From NCBI RefSeq assembly GCF_001984105.1, contig NZ_MTQM01000009.1, positions 124,001 to 188,000 of the forward strand: a stretch of 64,000 nucleotides of DNA, given 5' to 3'. Position 1 is the first letter of the stretch. Each line of letters starts with the position of its first letter. Below are positions 42,662-51,523 of this stretch, piece after piece. The notes beneath the pieces were generated by a model. That model was not told where the DNA came from and ran no database searches. It saw only the letters and a program-made list of their open reading frames with translations. A program made the translations under genes and the position numbers. This stretch comes from Microbacterium sp. CSI-V. GTDB taxonomy: Bacteria; Actinomycetota; Actinomycetes; Actinomycetales; Microbacteriaceae.

Positions 42662-42667
42662 ATTATC
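42662..42667 (-). promoter_or_regulatory. -10 box for rne with a long 5' leader
   Basis: GATAAT on the minus strand. It would give a leader of about 180 bases before rne, consistent with the 5'-UTR autoregulation known for E. coli rne. The 389-base gap 42475-42863 holds this leader, the palindrome 42714-42780 and the upstream region of the VKOR gene; no ORF there looks real. Confidence 0.5.
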
Positions 42668-42713
42668 GCACGGTCGGCCGGATTCGCTCACAGGCGCGTG
42701 GGGTCATCCTCCG

Positions 42714-42780
42714 CGAGAAACGCCATCCGCCGCGGGAAACGGCGGGAGACGCCGTTTCTGCACGCCGATCGCGTTTCTCG
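42714..42780. repeat. Nested palindrome between rne and VKOR
   Basis: The outer arms CGAGAAACGC (42714-42723) and GCGTTTCTCG (42771-42780) are perfect; inner arms GAAACGGC (42736-42743) and GCCGTTTC (42751-42758) repeat the GAAACG core. Same motif-motif-inverse-inverse layout as at 16063 and 62702. Confidence 0.75.
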
Positions 42781-42863
42781 CCAGGTGGGCACGGGGCGCC
42801 GGCATCTCGACGACGAGGCATCCCACAGCAGCCGCACCGCCGGACGGTGGAAGAATCGCGAGC

Positions 42864-43463
42864 ATGAGTGAAAGCGTCGCGCCGCGCCGGCCCACAGTCC
42901 TCGCGGTGTGGTTGATCATCGCGGGAGTCGTCGGATGGTGGGCGGCGTTCTCGCTCACGATGGAGCGGTTCCGTCAGCTCATGGACGGCGGGCAAGCGGC
43001 ATCCTGCGACTTCAGCGTGCTCGTCCAGTGCACCGCGAACCTGAAGTCGTGGCAGGGCAGCGTCTTCGGTTTCCCCAACCCGATCATCGGGCTCGCGGCG
43101 TGGATCGCACCGATCGTCGTCGGCGTCGCGATCCTCGCGGGCGCCCGGTTCGCCCGTTGGTTCTGGATCGTCTTCTGGCTCGGCATCGTCGGGGCGCTGG
43201 CGTTCGTGATCTGGCTGATCTCGCAGAGCATCTTCGTGCTCGGCACCCTGTGCCCGTGGTGCATGGTCACGTGGTCGGTGGTGATCCCCACGTTCTTCGC
43301 CGTCACCCTGCACGTTCTGCGGGAGGGGATCCTCCCGGTCGGCCGGAAGACGCGGGATGCCGCGGCCTCGCTGATGGCCTGGGTGCCGCTCATGGCGCTC
43401 GGCGGCTACGTGATCGTCGCCGTCCTCGCGCAGCTGCGCCTGGACGTCCTCGGCCAGCTCTGA
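42864..43463 (+). CDS. Vitamin K epoxide reductase (VKOR) family protein
   Basis: The 199-residue membrane protein has four or five hydrophobic spans, the loop cysteine pair Cys48/Cys56 (CDFSVLVQC) and the catalytic CPWC (130-133). Actinobacterial VKOR homologues reoxidise DsbA-like proteins with menaquinone and so support disulphide formation outside the membrane. No Trx-like domain is fused. ATG 42864 is used; a weak AAGAAT box lies 8 bases upstream. Confidence 0.92.
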   Translation: MSESVAPRRPTVLAVWLIIAGVVGWWAAFSLTMERFRQLMDGGQAASCDFSVLVQCTANLKSWQGSVFGFPNPIIGLAAWIAPIVVGVAILAGARFARWFWIVFWLGIVGALAFVIWLISQSIFVLGTLCPWCMVTWSVVIPTFFAVTLHVLREGILPVGRKTRDAAASLMAWVPLMALGGYVIVAVLAQLRLDVLGQL

Positions 43464-43561
43464 CGTCGGCGATCCGCGGACGGAAGTCCGTGTCGCGCGG
43501 ATGCCACTGAGCCGGTGCGGATCGCGGAGCCGGTGCCGACCAGTCGCCGCAGACGAACAGA

Positions 43562-43593
43562 ACGGCCGCCGCCCCACGGGGGACGGCGGCCGT
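43562..43593 (-). terminator. Terminator after ndk
   Basis: ACGGCCGCCG (43562-43571) and CGGCGGCCGT (43584-43593) form a perfect 10-bp stem; on the minus strand TCTGTTCGTC follows. It lies 15 bases beyond the ndk stop. Confidence 0.8.
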
Positions 43594-43607
43594 CGTGGCA
43601 TCCGGGA

Positions 43608-44024
43608 TCAGTCGAACCAGATCGCGAGCTCGCGCGCGGCGGACTCGGGGCTGTCGCTGCCGTGGACGAGGTTCTGCTGGACCTTCAGGCCCCAGTCGCG
43701 ACCGAAGTCGCCGCGGATCGTGCCCGGGGCCGCGGTCGTGGGGTCGGTGGTGCCCGCGAGGGAGCGGAAGCCCTCGATGACACGGTTCCCGGCGAGGCGG
43801 ATCGCCACGGACGGGCCGGAGAGCATGAACTCGAGCAGCGGCTCGTAGAACGGCTTGCCCTCGTGCTCGGCGTAGTGCTGCGCGAGGGTCTCGCGGTCGG
43901 GTTCGACGAGGCGGATGTCGACGAGGGCGTAGCCCTTCGCCTCGATGCGGGCGAGGATCGCGCCGGTCAGGCCGCGCGCGACCCCATCGGGCTTGACCAG
44001 GACGAGGGTCTCTTCGGTGGCCAT
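43608..44024 (-). CDS. ndk: Nucleoside diphosphate kinase
   Basis: Ndk transfers the gamma phosphate from ATP to other NDPs through a phospho-histidine. The 138-residue product begins with ETLVLVKPDGVARGL and has the active site NLVHGSDS with His121. It is 3 bases after the DUF4233 gene and ends the ileS-folC operon. Confidence 0.98.
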   Translation of the reverse strand: MATEETLVLVKPDGVARGLTGAILARIEAKGYALVDIRLVEPDRETLAQHYAEHEGKPFYEPLLEFMLSGPSVAIRLAGNRVIEGFRSLAGTTDPTTAAPGTIRGDFGRDWGLKVQQNLVHGSDSPESAARELAIWFD

Positions 44025-44027
44025 GGG

Positions 44028-44432
44028 TCATTCTCCGTTCGAGAGGTCGGGGTCGGCGGCCCTCCGCGCATTGGCGCGATCGAGAGCTGCTCCCTTGATC
44101 GTCGCATACGCCCACATGCCACCGAAAATGAGGGCGACGACGGCGAGAGCCGGGACCAGGATGCCACCGAGGGCGAGGATCACCTGGAGGGCCCACCCGA
44201 CGACGACGGCCCAGCGGTGGCGGAGCAGACCCGAGGTCGCGACCATGGCGACGGCCATGACGGCGCCGCCGACGATGCCCCACCACGGCTCGATTCCCCA
44301 GGGCAGAGCCTTCAGGCCGTAGACCACGAGTCCGCCGAGGAACACGACGATCGACTCGAAGCCCAGGACGACCGCCCCGAGCGACTCGAGGGCTCCGCGG
44401 GTGCGGCGCGGGCGCCGCTCCCGGGCGCTCAT
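44028..44432 (-). CDS. DUF4233 family membrane protein
   Basis: The 134-residue integral membrane protein has about four spans (ESIVVFLGGLVVYGL, GIVGGAVMAVAMVATSGL, WAVVVGWALQVILALGG, LVPALAVVALIFGGMWAYA). The position between folC and ndk is conserved in actinobacteria and defines the DUF4233 family. Function unknown. ATG 44432 overlaps folC (ATGA). Confidence 0.88.
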   Translation of the reverse strand: MSARERRPRRTRGALESLGAVVLGFESIVVFLGGLVVYGLKALPWGIEPWWGIVGGAVMAVAMVATSGLLRHRWAVVVGWALQVILALGGILVPALAVVALIFGGMWAYATIKGAALDRANARRAADPDLSNGE

Positions 44433-45781
44433 CCCTGCCACCCGGCCTTCCAGTCCTCGAGGTCGGCGAGACGGATCGCCTCGCCGGCGAGAACCACCGA
44501 TCCGGCGATGATCACGGCGCGGCGGTCGGACTCGGCGGCCCACGCACGGGCCGCGTCGGCCGCATCCTCGAGCGTCGGGTGCACGGTGACGGGGACGTCG
44601 GCCGCCTCGGCCACGTCCGCGATGAGGTCGGGGTCGCCTGCGCGCTCGCTGTCGGGCGCGGTCGCGAACACGCGCGCGACGGCCGGGGTCAGCGTCGAGA
44701 CGATGCCGACGGTGTCCTTCCCCGCCAGGATGCCGACCACCGCTCCCCACTCGTCGATGTCGAACGCCTCGTCGAGGGCGGCGACGAGGGCGCGGGCCCC
44801 GTGCGGGTTGTGCGCGGCGTCGACCAGCACGGTCGGCGCGGTGCCGAGGAGCTGCAGACGGCCGGGCGAGGTCGTGGCGCCGAGGCCGTCCGCGACCACC
44901 TCGGCGTTCAGCGGCTGGTCTCCCCCGCCGATGAGCGATTCCACGGCGGCGATGGCCAGAGCGGCGTTCGCCCCCTGGTGCGCACCGTAGAGCGGGAGAT
45001 ACAGCTCGGGGTAGCTCCCCGCGATCCCGCGCACCGTGAGCAGCTGCCCGCCGACCGCGAGGGTCTGCGCCTCGAGCGAGAACCCCTCGCCGGCGAACGC
45101 GACGGTGGCATCCATCCTCTCGGCGCGGGCGAGGATCGCCCGGCGCGCCTCCGCGGGCTGAGCCGCCGAGACGACGGCCGCGCCCTGCTTGATGATCCCG
45201 GCCTTCACGGTCGCGATCTCCGCGATCGTGTTCCCCAGGCGATCGGTGTGGTCGATGTCGATGGGCGTGAAGACCGCGACATCGCCGTCGGCGGTGTTCG
45301 TCGAATCCCACTCGCCGCCCATGCCGACCTCGAGCACGAGGACGTCGATGGGCGCATCGGCGCACGCGACGAACGCGAGCACCGTCAGCAGCTCGAAGAA
45401 CGTCAGGGGCGCGTCGCCGGCCGCCTCGAGCTCGGCATCCACCATCTGCACGAACGGCTGGATCTCGTCCCACGCGTCGGCGACGGCGGCATCCGCCACC
45501 GGTTCTCCGTCGATGAGGATGCGCTCCGTGAAACGCTCGAGATGCGGGCTGGTGAACAGGCCCGTCCGCAGCCCGAGCGACCGCAGCAGGCTCTCGATGA
45601 TGCGGCTGGTCGAGGTCTTGCCGTTGGTGCCGGTGACGTGGATGACGCGGTAGGTGCGCTGCGGGTCGTCGAGCAGCTCGAGCACGCGGCGCGTGCGCTC
45701 GACCCGGGGCTGCACCCACTGCTCGCCCTGCCGCTCCAGGAGTGCGGCGTAGACGCCGTCGGCGCGGGAACGGTCGCTCAT
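44429..45781 (-). CDS. folC: Folylpolyglutamate/dihydrofolate synthase
   Basis: FolC adds glutamate to dihydropteroate and to folates. The 450-residue Mur-ligase-fold enzyme has the P-loop GTNGKTS (51-57), [23 protein letters not shown], and [13 protein letters not shown] in the C-terminal domain. ATG 45781 overlaps the ileS stop (ATGA). Confidence 0.96.
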   Translation of the reverse strand: MSDRSRADGVYAALLERQGEQWVQPRVERTRRVLELLDDPQRTYRVIHVTGTNGKTSTSRIIESLLRSLGLRTGLFTSPHLERFTERILIDGEPVADAAVADAWDEIQPFVQMVDAELEAAGDAPLTFFELLTVLAFVACADAPIDVLVLEVGMGGEWDSTNTADGDVAVFTPIDIDHTDRLGNTIAEIATVKAGIIKQGAAVVSAAQPAEARRAILARAERMDATVAFAGEGFSLEAQTLAVGGQLLTVRGIAGSYPELYLPLYGAHQGANAALAIAAVESLIGGGDQPLNAEVVADGLGATTSPGRLQLLGTAPTVLVDAAHNPHGARALVAALDEAFDIDEWGAVVGILAGKDTVGIVSTLTPAVARVFATAPDSERAGDPDLIADVAEAADVPVTVHPTLEDAADAARAWAAESDRRAVIIAGSVVLAGEAIRLADLEDWKAGWQG

Positions 45782-48700
45782 GCGGGTGCTCCGATCCGGG
45801 CGACGGCGACGGTGACGGGGCCGACGTTCGCGTAGGTCTTGGCCGCGATGACGTTCTCGAACTCGGGCGTGCGGGACTCCCCGCGCTCGATCAGACGTTC
45901 GGTGCGGCTCGCGAGCACGACGCCTTCGGCGAGGGTCTCGGATGCCACGCCGGCGAGGTCGAACGCCTGGGCCACGGCCGCGGCGTCCGCGGCATCGTCG
46001 AACGTCAGGGTAAGCGCGATGCGGTCGCTCACGTCGAAGCCGGCGGCCTTGCGGGTGTCCTGGATCGCGCGGATCATGTCGCGCGCCAGGCCCTCGGCTT
46101 CGAGCTCGGGCGTCGTGGTGGTGTCCAGCAGCACGAAGCCGCCCGACGAGAGCACCGCGAGGGCTTCGCCGTCGGGACGACCGGCCGTTTCGACGACGAG
46201 GTCGTACTCGCTCGGCTCGAGCGGGATGCCGCCGGCGACCACCCGACCGTCGACCTCGCTCCAGTCGCCCTCGCGCGCGGCCTTGATGGCCTGCTGCACC
46301 TGCTTGCCCAGGCGCGGACCCGCGGCGCGGGCGTTCACCGACAGGCGGTGGGTGATGCCGTACTCGGCGGCGGTGCCCTCCTGCAGGGCGACCTGCTCGA
46401 CCGCCTTGACGTTCAGCTCGTCGCGGAGGATGTCGTCGAACTGCGCGAGGCCCGCGGCATCCGGGGTCACCACCGTCAGACGCGGCAGGGGCAGGCGCAC
46501 GCGCTTCCCCTCGCGCTTGCGCAGGGCGTTCGCGACGCTGGAGACGTCGCGGACGGTGTCCATGGCGGTCCGGATGTCCGCTGCCGCCGGGAACGCCGAC
46601 GCGTCCGGCCAGTCCTCCAGGTGGACGCTGCGGCCACCGGTGAGGCCCTGCCACACGCGCTCGGTGACGAGGGGCAGGAGCGGGGCCGCAACACGGGTCA
46701 GCGTCTCGAGCACCGTGTACAGCGTGTCGAAGGCCTCGCGGCTGGACGGGTCGTCGGTGACGCCCACCCAGAACCGGTCGCGCGACCGGCGGATGTACCA
46801 GTTGGTCAGCACCTCGGCGAAGTCGCGCAGGCGCTCGGCCGCGGTCGTGGAGTCCAGCCCCTCGAGATCGGCGGCGACGTCGCGGACGAGATCGCCGGTG
46901 AGGGCGAGGATGTAGCGGTCCAGCACGTCGGTGGAGTCCGTGCGCCACTGCGCCTCGTAGCCGTCGGAGCCCGAGGCGTTGGCGTAGGTGGCGAAGAAGT
47001 ACCACGCGTTCCACAGCGGCAGCAGGAACTCGCGCACGCCCGAGCGGATGCCTTCCTCGGTCACGACGAGGTTGCCGCCTCGGAGCACCGAGCTGGACAT
47101 GAGGAACCAGCGCATGGCATCCGAACCGTCGCGATCGAAGACCTCGCGCACGTCGGGGTAGTTGCGCAGCGACTTCGACATCTTCTGGCCGTCGTTGCCG
47201 AGGACGATGCCGTGGCAGGACACCCCCGTGAAGGCGGGACGGTCGAAGAGCGCCGTGGACAGCACGTGCATGACGTAGAACCAGCCGCGAGTCTGCCCGA
47301 TGTACTCGACGATGAAGTCGGCCGGCGAGTGCTCGTCGAACCACTCGTGGTTCTCGAACGGGTAGTGCACCTGCGCGAACGGCATCGAGCCGGAGTCGAA
47401 CCAGACGTCCAGGACGTCCTCGATGCGACGCATGGTCGAGCGCCCCGTCGGGTCGTCGGGGTTGGGGCGCGTGAGGTCGTCGATGTACGGACGGTGGAGG
47501 TCGACCTCACCCTCCGCGTTGCGCGGCAGGCGGCCGAAGTCCGCCTCCATGTCCGCGAGCGAGCCGTACACGTCGACGCGCGGGTAGTTCGGGTCGTCGC
47601 TCTTCCACACCGGGATCGGCGAACCCCAGTAGCGGTTGCGGCTGATCGACCAGTCGCGCGCGCCCTCGAGCCACTTGCCGAACTGCCCCTCCTTGACGTT
47701 CTCGGGCACCCAGGTGATCTGCTGGTTGTTCTCCAACAGACGGTCCTTGACCTCGGTCACGCGCACGAACCAGCTCGACACGGCCTTGTAGATCAGGGGG
47801 TTCCGGCAGCGCCAGCAGTGCGGGTACGAGTGCTCGTAGGACGCCTCGCGCAAGAGGCGACCGCCCTGCGTCAGCAGGCGGATGAGCGGCCGGTTCGCCT
47901 CGAACCACAGCTCCCCCGCGACGTCGGTGACGGCCGACAGGAAGCGTCCGCCGTCGTCGAGCGAGATGATCGTGGGAAGGCCCGCGGCATCCGCGAGGCG
48001 CTTGTCGTCCTCGCCGTAGGCCGGGGCCTGGTGGACGATGCCGGTGCCGTCGCTGACGGTGACGTAATCGTCGACGAGGATCCTCCACGCGTCCTGCGTG
48101 CCCCACGTCTCGGCGTCGGCGTAGTAGTCGAAGAGGCGGTCGTACGACACGCCGGCGAGCTCGGCGCCGGTGATCGTCGTCTGCACCGCCGCGCGGGCGG
48201 CATCCGCCGAGTCGTACCCGAGGTCCTTCGCGTAGCCCGGCAGCAGGTCTTCGGCCAGCAGGTAGCGGTGCGCCATGGCCTCGATCGCCTCGTCGGGCGT
48301 GCCGTCGGGCGCGCGGTGCACGTCGGCGGCACCGTTCGGTCCGCCCGGGACGACGGCGTAACGGATGCCGGGACCCACGGCCAGGGCGAGGTTCGTCGGC
48401 AGGGTCCACGGCGTCGTCGTCCACGCGAGCGCCCGCACGCCGGTGAGGCCGAGCGCCTCGGCCTTCGCTCCGACGAGGGGGAAGGTGACGGTGACCGACG
48501 GGTCCTGGCGCATCTTGTAGACGTCGTCGTCCATGCGCAGCTCGTGGCTGGAGAGCGGCGTCTCGTCGCGCCAGCAGTACGGCAGCACGCGGTAGCCCTC
48601 GTAGGCGAGGCCCTTGTCGTGCAGGGTCTTGAACGCCCACAGGACGCTCTCCATGTACGACGTGTCGAGCGTCTTGTAGCCGCGCTCGAAGTCGACCCAG

Positions 48701-49161
48701 CGCGCCTGGCGGGTGACGTAGTCCTGCCAGTCGCGGGTGTACTCGAGCACCGACTCGCGGGCCTTGCCGTTGAAGACGGCGACGCCCATGCGCTCGATCT
48801 CGTCCTTCTCGGTGATCCCGAGCTGCTTCATGGCCTCGAGCTCGGCGGGGAGGCCGTGCGTGTCCCAGCCGAAGACGCGGTCGACCTTCTTGCCGCGCAT
48901 CGTCTGGAAGCGCGGGAAGACGTCCTTGGCGTAGCCGGTGAGCAGGTGCCCGTAGTGCGGCAGGCCGTTGGCGAACGGCGGGCCGTCGTAGAACACCCAC
49001 TCCTCGGCGCCGTCGCGGTTCGCGATCGACGCGCGGAAGGTGTCGTCGGCGTCCCAGAACGACAGCGTGTCGCGCTCGATGTCCGGGAACCGGGGGCTCG
49101 GGACGACGGATGCCGCGGCGTCGGCGGCCGGGCCGAAGGATGAGGGGCGTGGGTAGGTCAT
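45778..49161 (-). CDS. ileS: Isoleucyl-tRNA synthetase, type 2 (eukaryote-like)
   Basis: The 1127-residue class I synthetase has HYGH (69-72) within [29 protein letters not shown], the CP1 editing domain, and [16 protein letters not shown] plus DTHGLP and the length mark the type 2 form, which in other bacteria is naturally tolerant to mupirocin. I chose ATG 49161 (after GGAGAGAC) over an in-frame GTG 24 bases upstream that lies within the T-box leader. Confidence 0.96.
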   Translation of the reverse strand: MTYPRPSSFGPAADAAASVVPSPRFPDIERDTLSFWDADDTFRASIANRDGAEEWVFYDGPPFANGLPHYGHLLTGYAKDVFPRFQTMRGKKVDRVFGWDTHGLPAELEAMKQLGITEKDEIERMGVAVFNGKARESVLEYTRDWQDYVTRQARWVDFERGYKTLDTSYMESVLWAFKTLHDKGLAYEGYRVLPYCWRDETPLSSHELRMDDDVYKMRQDPSVTVTFPLVGAKAEALGLTGVRALAWTTTPWTLPTNLALAVGPGIRYAVVPGGPNGAADVHRAPDGTPDEAIEAMAHRYLLAEDLLPGYAKDLGYDSADAARAAVQTTITGAELAGVSYDRLFDYYADAETWGTQDAWRILVDDYVTVSDGTGIVHQAPAYGEDDKRLADAAGLPTIISLDDGGRFLSAVTDVAGELWFEANRPLIRLLTQGGRLLREASYEHSYPHCWRCRNPLIYKAVSSWFVRVTEVKDRLLENNQQITWVPENVKEGQFGKWLEGARDWSISRNRYWGSPIPVWKSDDPNYPRVDVYGSLADMEADFGRLPRNAEGEVDLHRPYIDDLTRPNPDDPTGRSTMRRIEDVLDVWFDSGSMPFAQVHYPFENHEWFDEHSPADFIVEYIGQTRGWFYVMHVLSTALFDRPAFTGVSCHGIVLGNDGQKMSKSLRNYPDVREVFDRDGSDAMRWFLMSSSVLRGGNLVVTEEGIRSGVREFLLPLWNAWYFFATYANASGSDGYEAQWRTDSTDVLDRYILALTGDLVRDVAADLEGLDSTTAAERLRDFAEVLTNWYIRRSRDRFWVGVTDDPSSREAFDTLYTVLETLTRVAAPLLPLVTERVWQGLTGGRSVHLEDWPDASAFPAAADIRTAMDTVRDVSSVANALRKREGKRVRLPLPRLTVVTPDAAGLAQFDDILRDELNVKAVEQVALQEGTAAEYGITHRLSVNARAAGPRLGKQVQQAIKAAREGDWSEVDGRVVAGGIPLEPSEYDLVVETAGRPDGEALAVLSSGGFVLLDTTTTPELEAEGLARDMIRAIQDTRKAAGFDVSDRIALTLTFDDAADAAAVAQAFDLAGVASETLAEGVVLASRTERLIERGESRTPEFENVIAAKTYANVGPVTVAVARIGAPA

Positions 49162-49352
49162 GTCTCTCCGCAGGTTGCGATCCACCTGCGGGGACGATCC
49201 GTTCGGACCGCGGTACCACCCCGCATTGCGTCCACCGGAGTGGGCGCCGCTCTCACTGCGGCTGTGACGGGCCTGACCCGCTCGGTTCTACTGGGGGCCG
49301 TGACCCTGTTCTTCCGAGAGCTCCCCGGTGATGGCCGGATCGGTGCTGGTGC
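49162..49352 (-). promoter_or_regulatory. T-box riboswitch, isoleucine, ahead of ileS
   Basis: The minus strand carries the T-box core GGGGTGGTACCGCGG within 49207-49224 and, upstream, a Stem I segment GGCCATCACCGGGGAG whose ATC (49332-49330) is the Ile specifier. A TAGAAT -10 box (49357-49362) sets the 5' end near 49350. A downstream pairing that masks the GGAGAG ribosome site (49165-49170), rather than a T-rich terminator, suggests translational control, as known for actinobacterial ileS T-boxes. Confidence 0.92.
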
Positions 49353-49447
49353 ATCCATTCTACGCGGTCCCCCGCGCCACCGCGGGCGGGTCGGGGAATG
49401 CCCCGGGGCGTCGGGGGGTTTCTGGACTCGTGCCAAGATCGACTCCC

Positions 49448-50752
49448 GTGACTTCTGCTCCTCCCGCTGCCCGTCCGACCTCTTCCGCACCCGCGCGCCG
49501 TGTCGCGTGGGCGTCGATGATCGGCACCTCCCTCGAATCGTTCGACTTCTACGTCTACGCCTACTTCGCCGCGTTCTTCGTCGGGCCGCTGTTCTTCGCC
49601 CCCCTCGGCCAGGTCGGCGCGACGCTCGCGTCGTTCTCGACGATCGCGCTCGCGTTCGTCGTGCGCCCGATCGGCGCGATCATCTTCGGTCACATGGGCG
49701 ACCGGCTCGGTCGACGGACGACGCTGCTGTGGACCGTCGCGATCATGGGAGTCGCCACGGGGCTGATCGGCGCCCTCCCCACGTACGCGCAGGCCGGATG
49801 GCTCGGCGTCGTGCTGCTCCTGGTGCTGCGCATCGCGCAGGGCCTGTCGCTCGGTGGCGAGTGGGGCGGCTCCATCCTCCTGGCGACCGAGCACTCGAGC
49901 CCGGTGAAGCGCGCGTTCTACGCCGCGATCCCGCAGCTCGGATCCCCGGTCGGGTCGATCCTCTCCGCCGCCGTGTTCATCGTCATGACCGTCGCGCTCC
50001 CCGCCGACCAGCTCGCCGAGTGGGGCTGGCGGATCCCGTTCCTGCTCGCGCTGCCCCTGCTGCTGGTCTCGCTGTACCTGCGGTGGTCCATCGACGAGAC
50101 GCCCGTGTTCGAAGACGTCGTCGCCTCGGGTCGGCGTGAGCGCCTCCCCGTCCTGGCGATGTTCCGCGCGCGGCCCGTCGCCGTGGTGATCGCGATCGGC
50201 GCCGCGCTGCTGGGCATCGGGTCGTACTCGCTGATGAACACCTACACGATCAACTACGGTGTCGCGCAGCTCGGCTTCAGCTTCCAGGACCTCCTGGTGG
50301 CGACCACGATCGGCGCACTGCTGCAGCTGGTCACGATCCCGCTGTTCGGCGCGTGGGCGAACCGCATCGGTTCCGCGAAGGTCGTCGCGTGGGGCGCGCT
50401 CGGCACCCTGCTGATCACGTTCCCGATGTACTTCCTGCTGCAGTTCGCGACGTTCCCGATCCTGGTCGCGACGATGATCGTCGGCGGCATCCTCCCGACG
50501 ATGTCGTGGGCGGCGCTCGGCGGCCTCATGAGCGATCTGTTCCCGGACCACTTCCGGTACTCGGCGCTGTCGCTCACGTACGCGATCGCCGCGACCATCT
50601 CGGGCTTCGTCCCGCTGGCGACCACGGCGCTCGGCACGCAGACGGCGTTCGCGTGGTGGCATCCTGGTGTCGTGCTCGCGATCCTCTCGGCCGTCACGCT
50701 CGTCGCCGCGTGGGCGGCGTCGCGCCGTCGCCCCGAACCGCTCGAGGCCTGA
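49448..50752 (+). CDS. MHS-type MFS transporter
   Basis: The 434-residue transporter has 12 predicted spans and the metabolite:H+ symporter signatures: MIGTSLESFDFYVYAYFAAF, FGHMGDRLGRRTTLLW (loop 2-3) and AQGLSLGGEWGG. Relatives carry dicarboxylates, proline, betaine or shikimate; the substrate is not readable from sequence. GTG 49448 removes an upstream extension that overlaps the T-box promoter region. The next gene starts directly after the stop. Confidence 0.9.
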   Translation: MTSAPPAARPTSSAPARRVAWASMIGTSLESFDFYVYAYFAAFFVGPLFFAPLGQVGATLASFSTIALAFVVRPIGAIIFGHMGDRLGRRTTLLWTVAIMGVATGLIGALPTYAQAGWLGVVLLLVLRIAQGLSLGGEWGGSILLATEHSSPVKRAFYAAIPQLGSPVGSILSAAVFIVMTVALPADQLAEWGWRIPFLLALPLLLVSLYLRWSIDETPVFEDVVASGRRERLPVLAMFRARPVAVVIAIGAALLGIGSYSLMNTYTINYGVAQLGFSFQDLLVATTIGALLQLVTIPLFGAWANRIGSAKVVAWGALGTLLITFPMYFLLQFATFPILVATMIVGGILPTMSWAALGGLMSDLFPDHFRYSALSLTYAIAATISGFVPLATTALGTQTAFAWWHPGVVLAILSAVTLVAAWAASRRRPEPLEA

Positions 50753-51409
50753 GTGGTCCGCGCCCGCGGTCCGCTGCCGCCCCGCCTCTCCGCGCCCGAC
50801 CTGCCCCGGGTGCTCGAGAGCGTCGACGGACTCGGACCGCGGGCGGACCTGCTGGGCACGCGCGTCGTCTCACTCGAGGGTCACGTGGATGCCGCGCACT
50901 CGGCGCTCTCGGAGAGCGTGATCGCCGAGGCGTCCGTCGACTCCCTCGACCTGACCGGTGCGTCGCTCGCCGATGTCGAGATCGCCACGCTGCGCGCGAC
51001 CGAGCTGCTCGCCCGCGACGGGCGCTGGCGGAACGTCGCGGTGATCGGCGGCCGCATCGGCACCCTCGACCTGTCCGGCGCCGAGCTCGACAGCGTGGAA
51101 CTGCGCGGACTCCGGATCGACTACCTCTCGCTGCGCGGCGCGAGAGTGCGCGACGTCCTCGTCGCCGACTGCGTGATCGGCACGCTCGACCTGCCGCTCG
51201 CGACGCTCTCGCGCGTGCGATTCGACGGCTCCCGGGCCGATGAGGTCGACTCCGACGGTCTGCGCGCCGAGCACACCGACCTCCGCGGCCTCGAAGCGCT
51301 CTCGTTCGGGCGTCCCGACACCCTGCGCGGCGTCACGCTCACCCACCGTCAGGTGGAGCTGGCCGCCGCCGACTTCGCGCGGGCCTTGGGTATCGACGTG
51401 CAGGACTGA
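50753..51409 (+). CDS. Pentapeptide-repeat protein
   Basis: The 218-residue protein holds degenerate A(D/N)LxX-type repeats from about residue 50 to 190 (SLDLTGASLADVEIA, TLDLSGAELDSVELRG, YLSLRGARVRDVLVAD), which would form a right-handed quadrilateral helix. Some members mimic DNA and protect gyrase; nothing here shows that. GTG 50753 abuts the transporter stop, so it is coupled to it. Confidence 0.82.
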   Translation: MVRARGPLPPRLSAPDLPRVLESVDGLGPRADLLGTRVVSLEGHVDAAHSALSESVIAEASVDSLDLTGASLADVEIATLRATELLARDGRWRNVAVIGGRIGTLDLSGAELDSVELRGLRIDYLSLRGARVRDVLVADCVIGTLDLPLATLSRVRFDGSRADEVDSDGLRAEHTDLRGLEALSFGRPDTLRGVTLTHRQVELAAADFARALGIDVQD

Positions 51410-51454
51410 CCTCGGGCGCCCTCCGCGGCATCCCGGCGTCTCGCCGCCGCCCGA

Positions 51455-51460
51455 TAGACT
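51455..51460 (+). promoter_or_regulatory. -10 box of valS
   Basis: TAGACT, identical to the rpsT -10 box. A leader of about 57 bases follows, with a GGCAC/GTGCC stem (51481-51499). CTCGAGCGA (51459-51467) could pair with TCGCTCGAG (51507-51515) next to the GAGGAG ribosome site, but the left arm overlaps the expected transcription start. Confidence 0.55.
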
Positions 51461-51523
51461 CGAGCGACATCCCACACTCAGGCACGATCACACGGTGCCG
51501 CCTATATCGCTCGAGGAGTACCC

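Noticed and set aside
40222..42867. An 881-codon plus-strand ORF opposite rne
   Set aside because: Antisense of rne; low-complexity Leu/Gly/Arg runs mirror the acidic repeats of rne.
45742..49143. A 1133-codon plus-strand ORF opposite ileS
   Set aside because: Same reason: antisense of a clear type 2 IleRS, with no ribosome site or motif.
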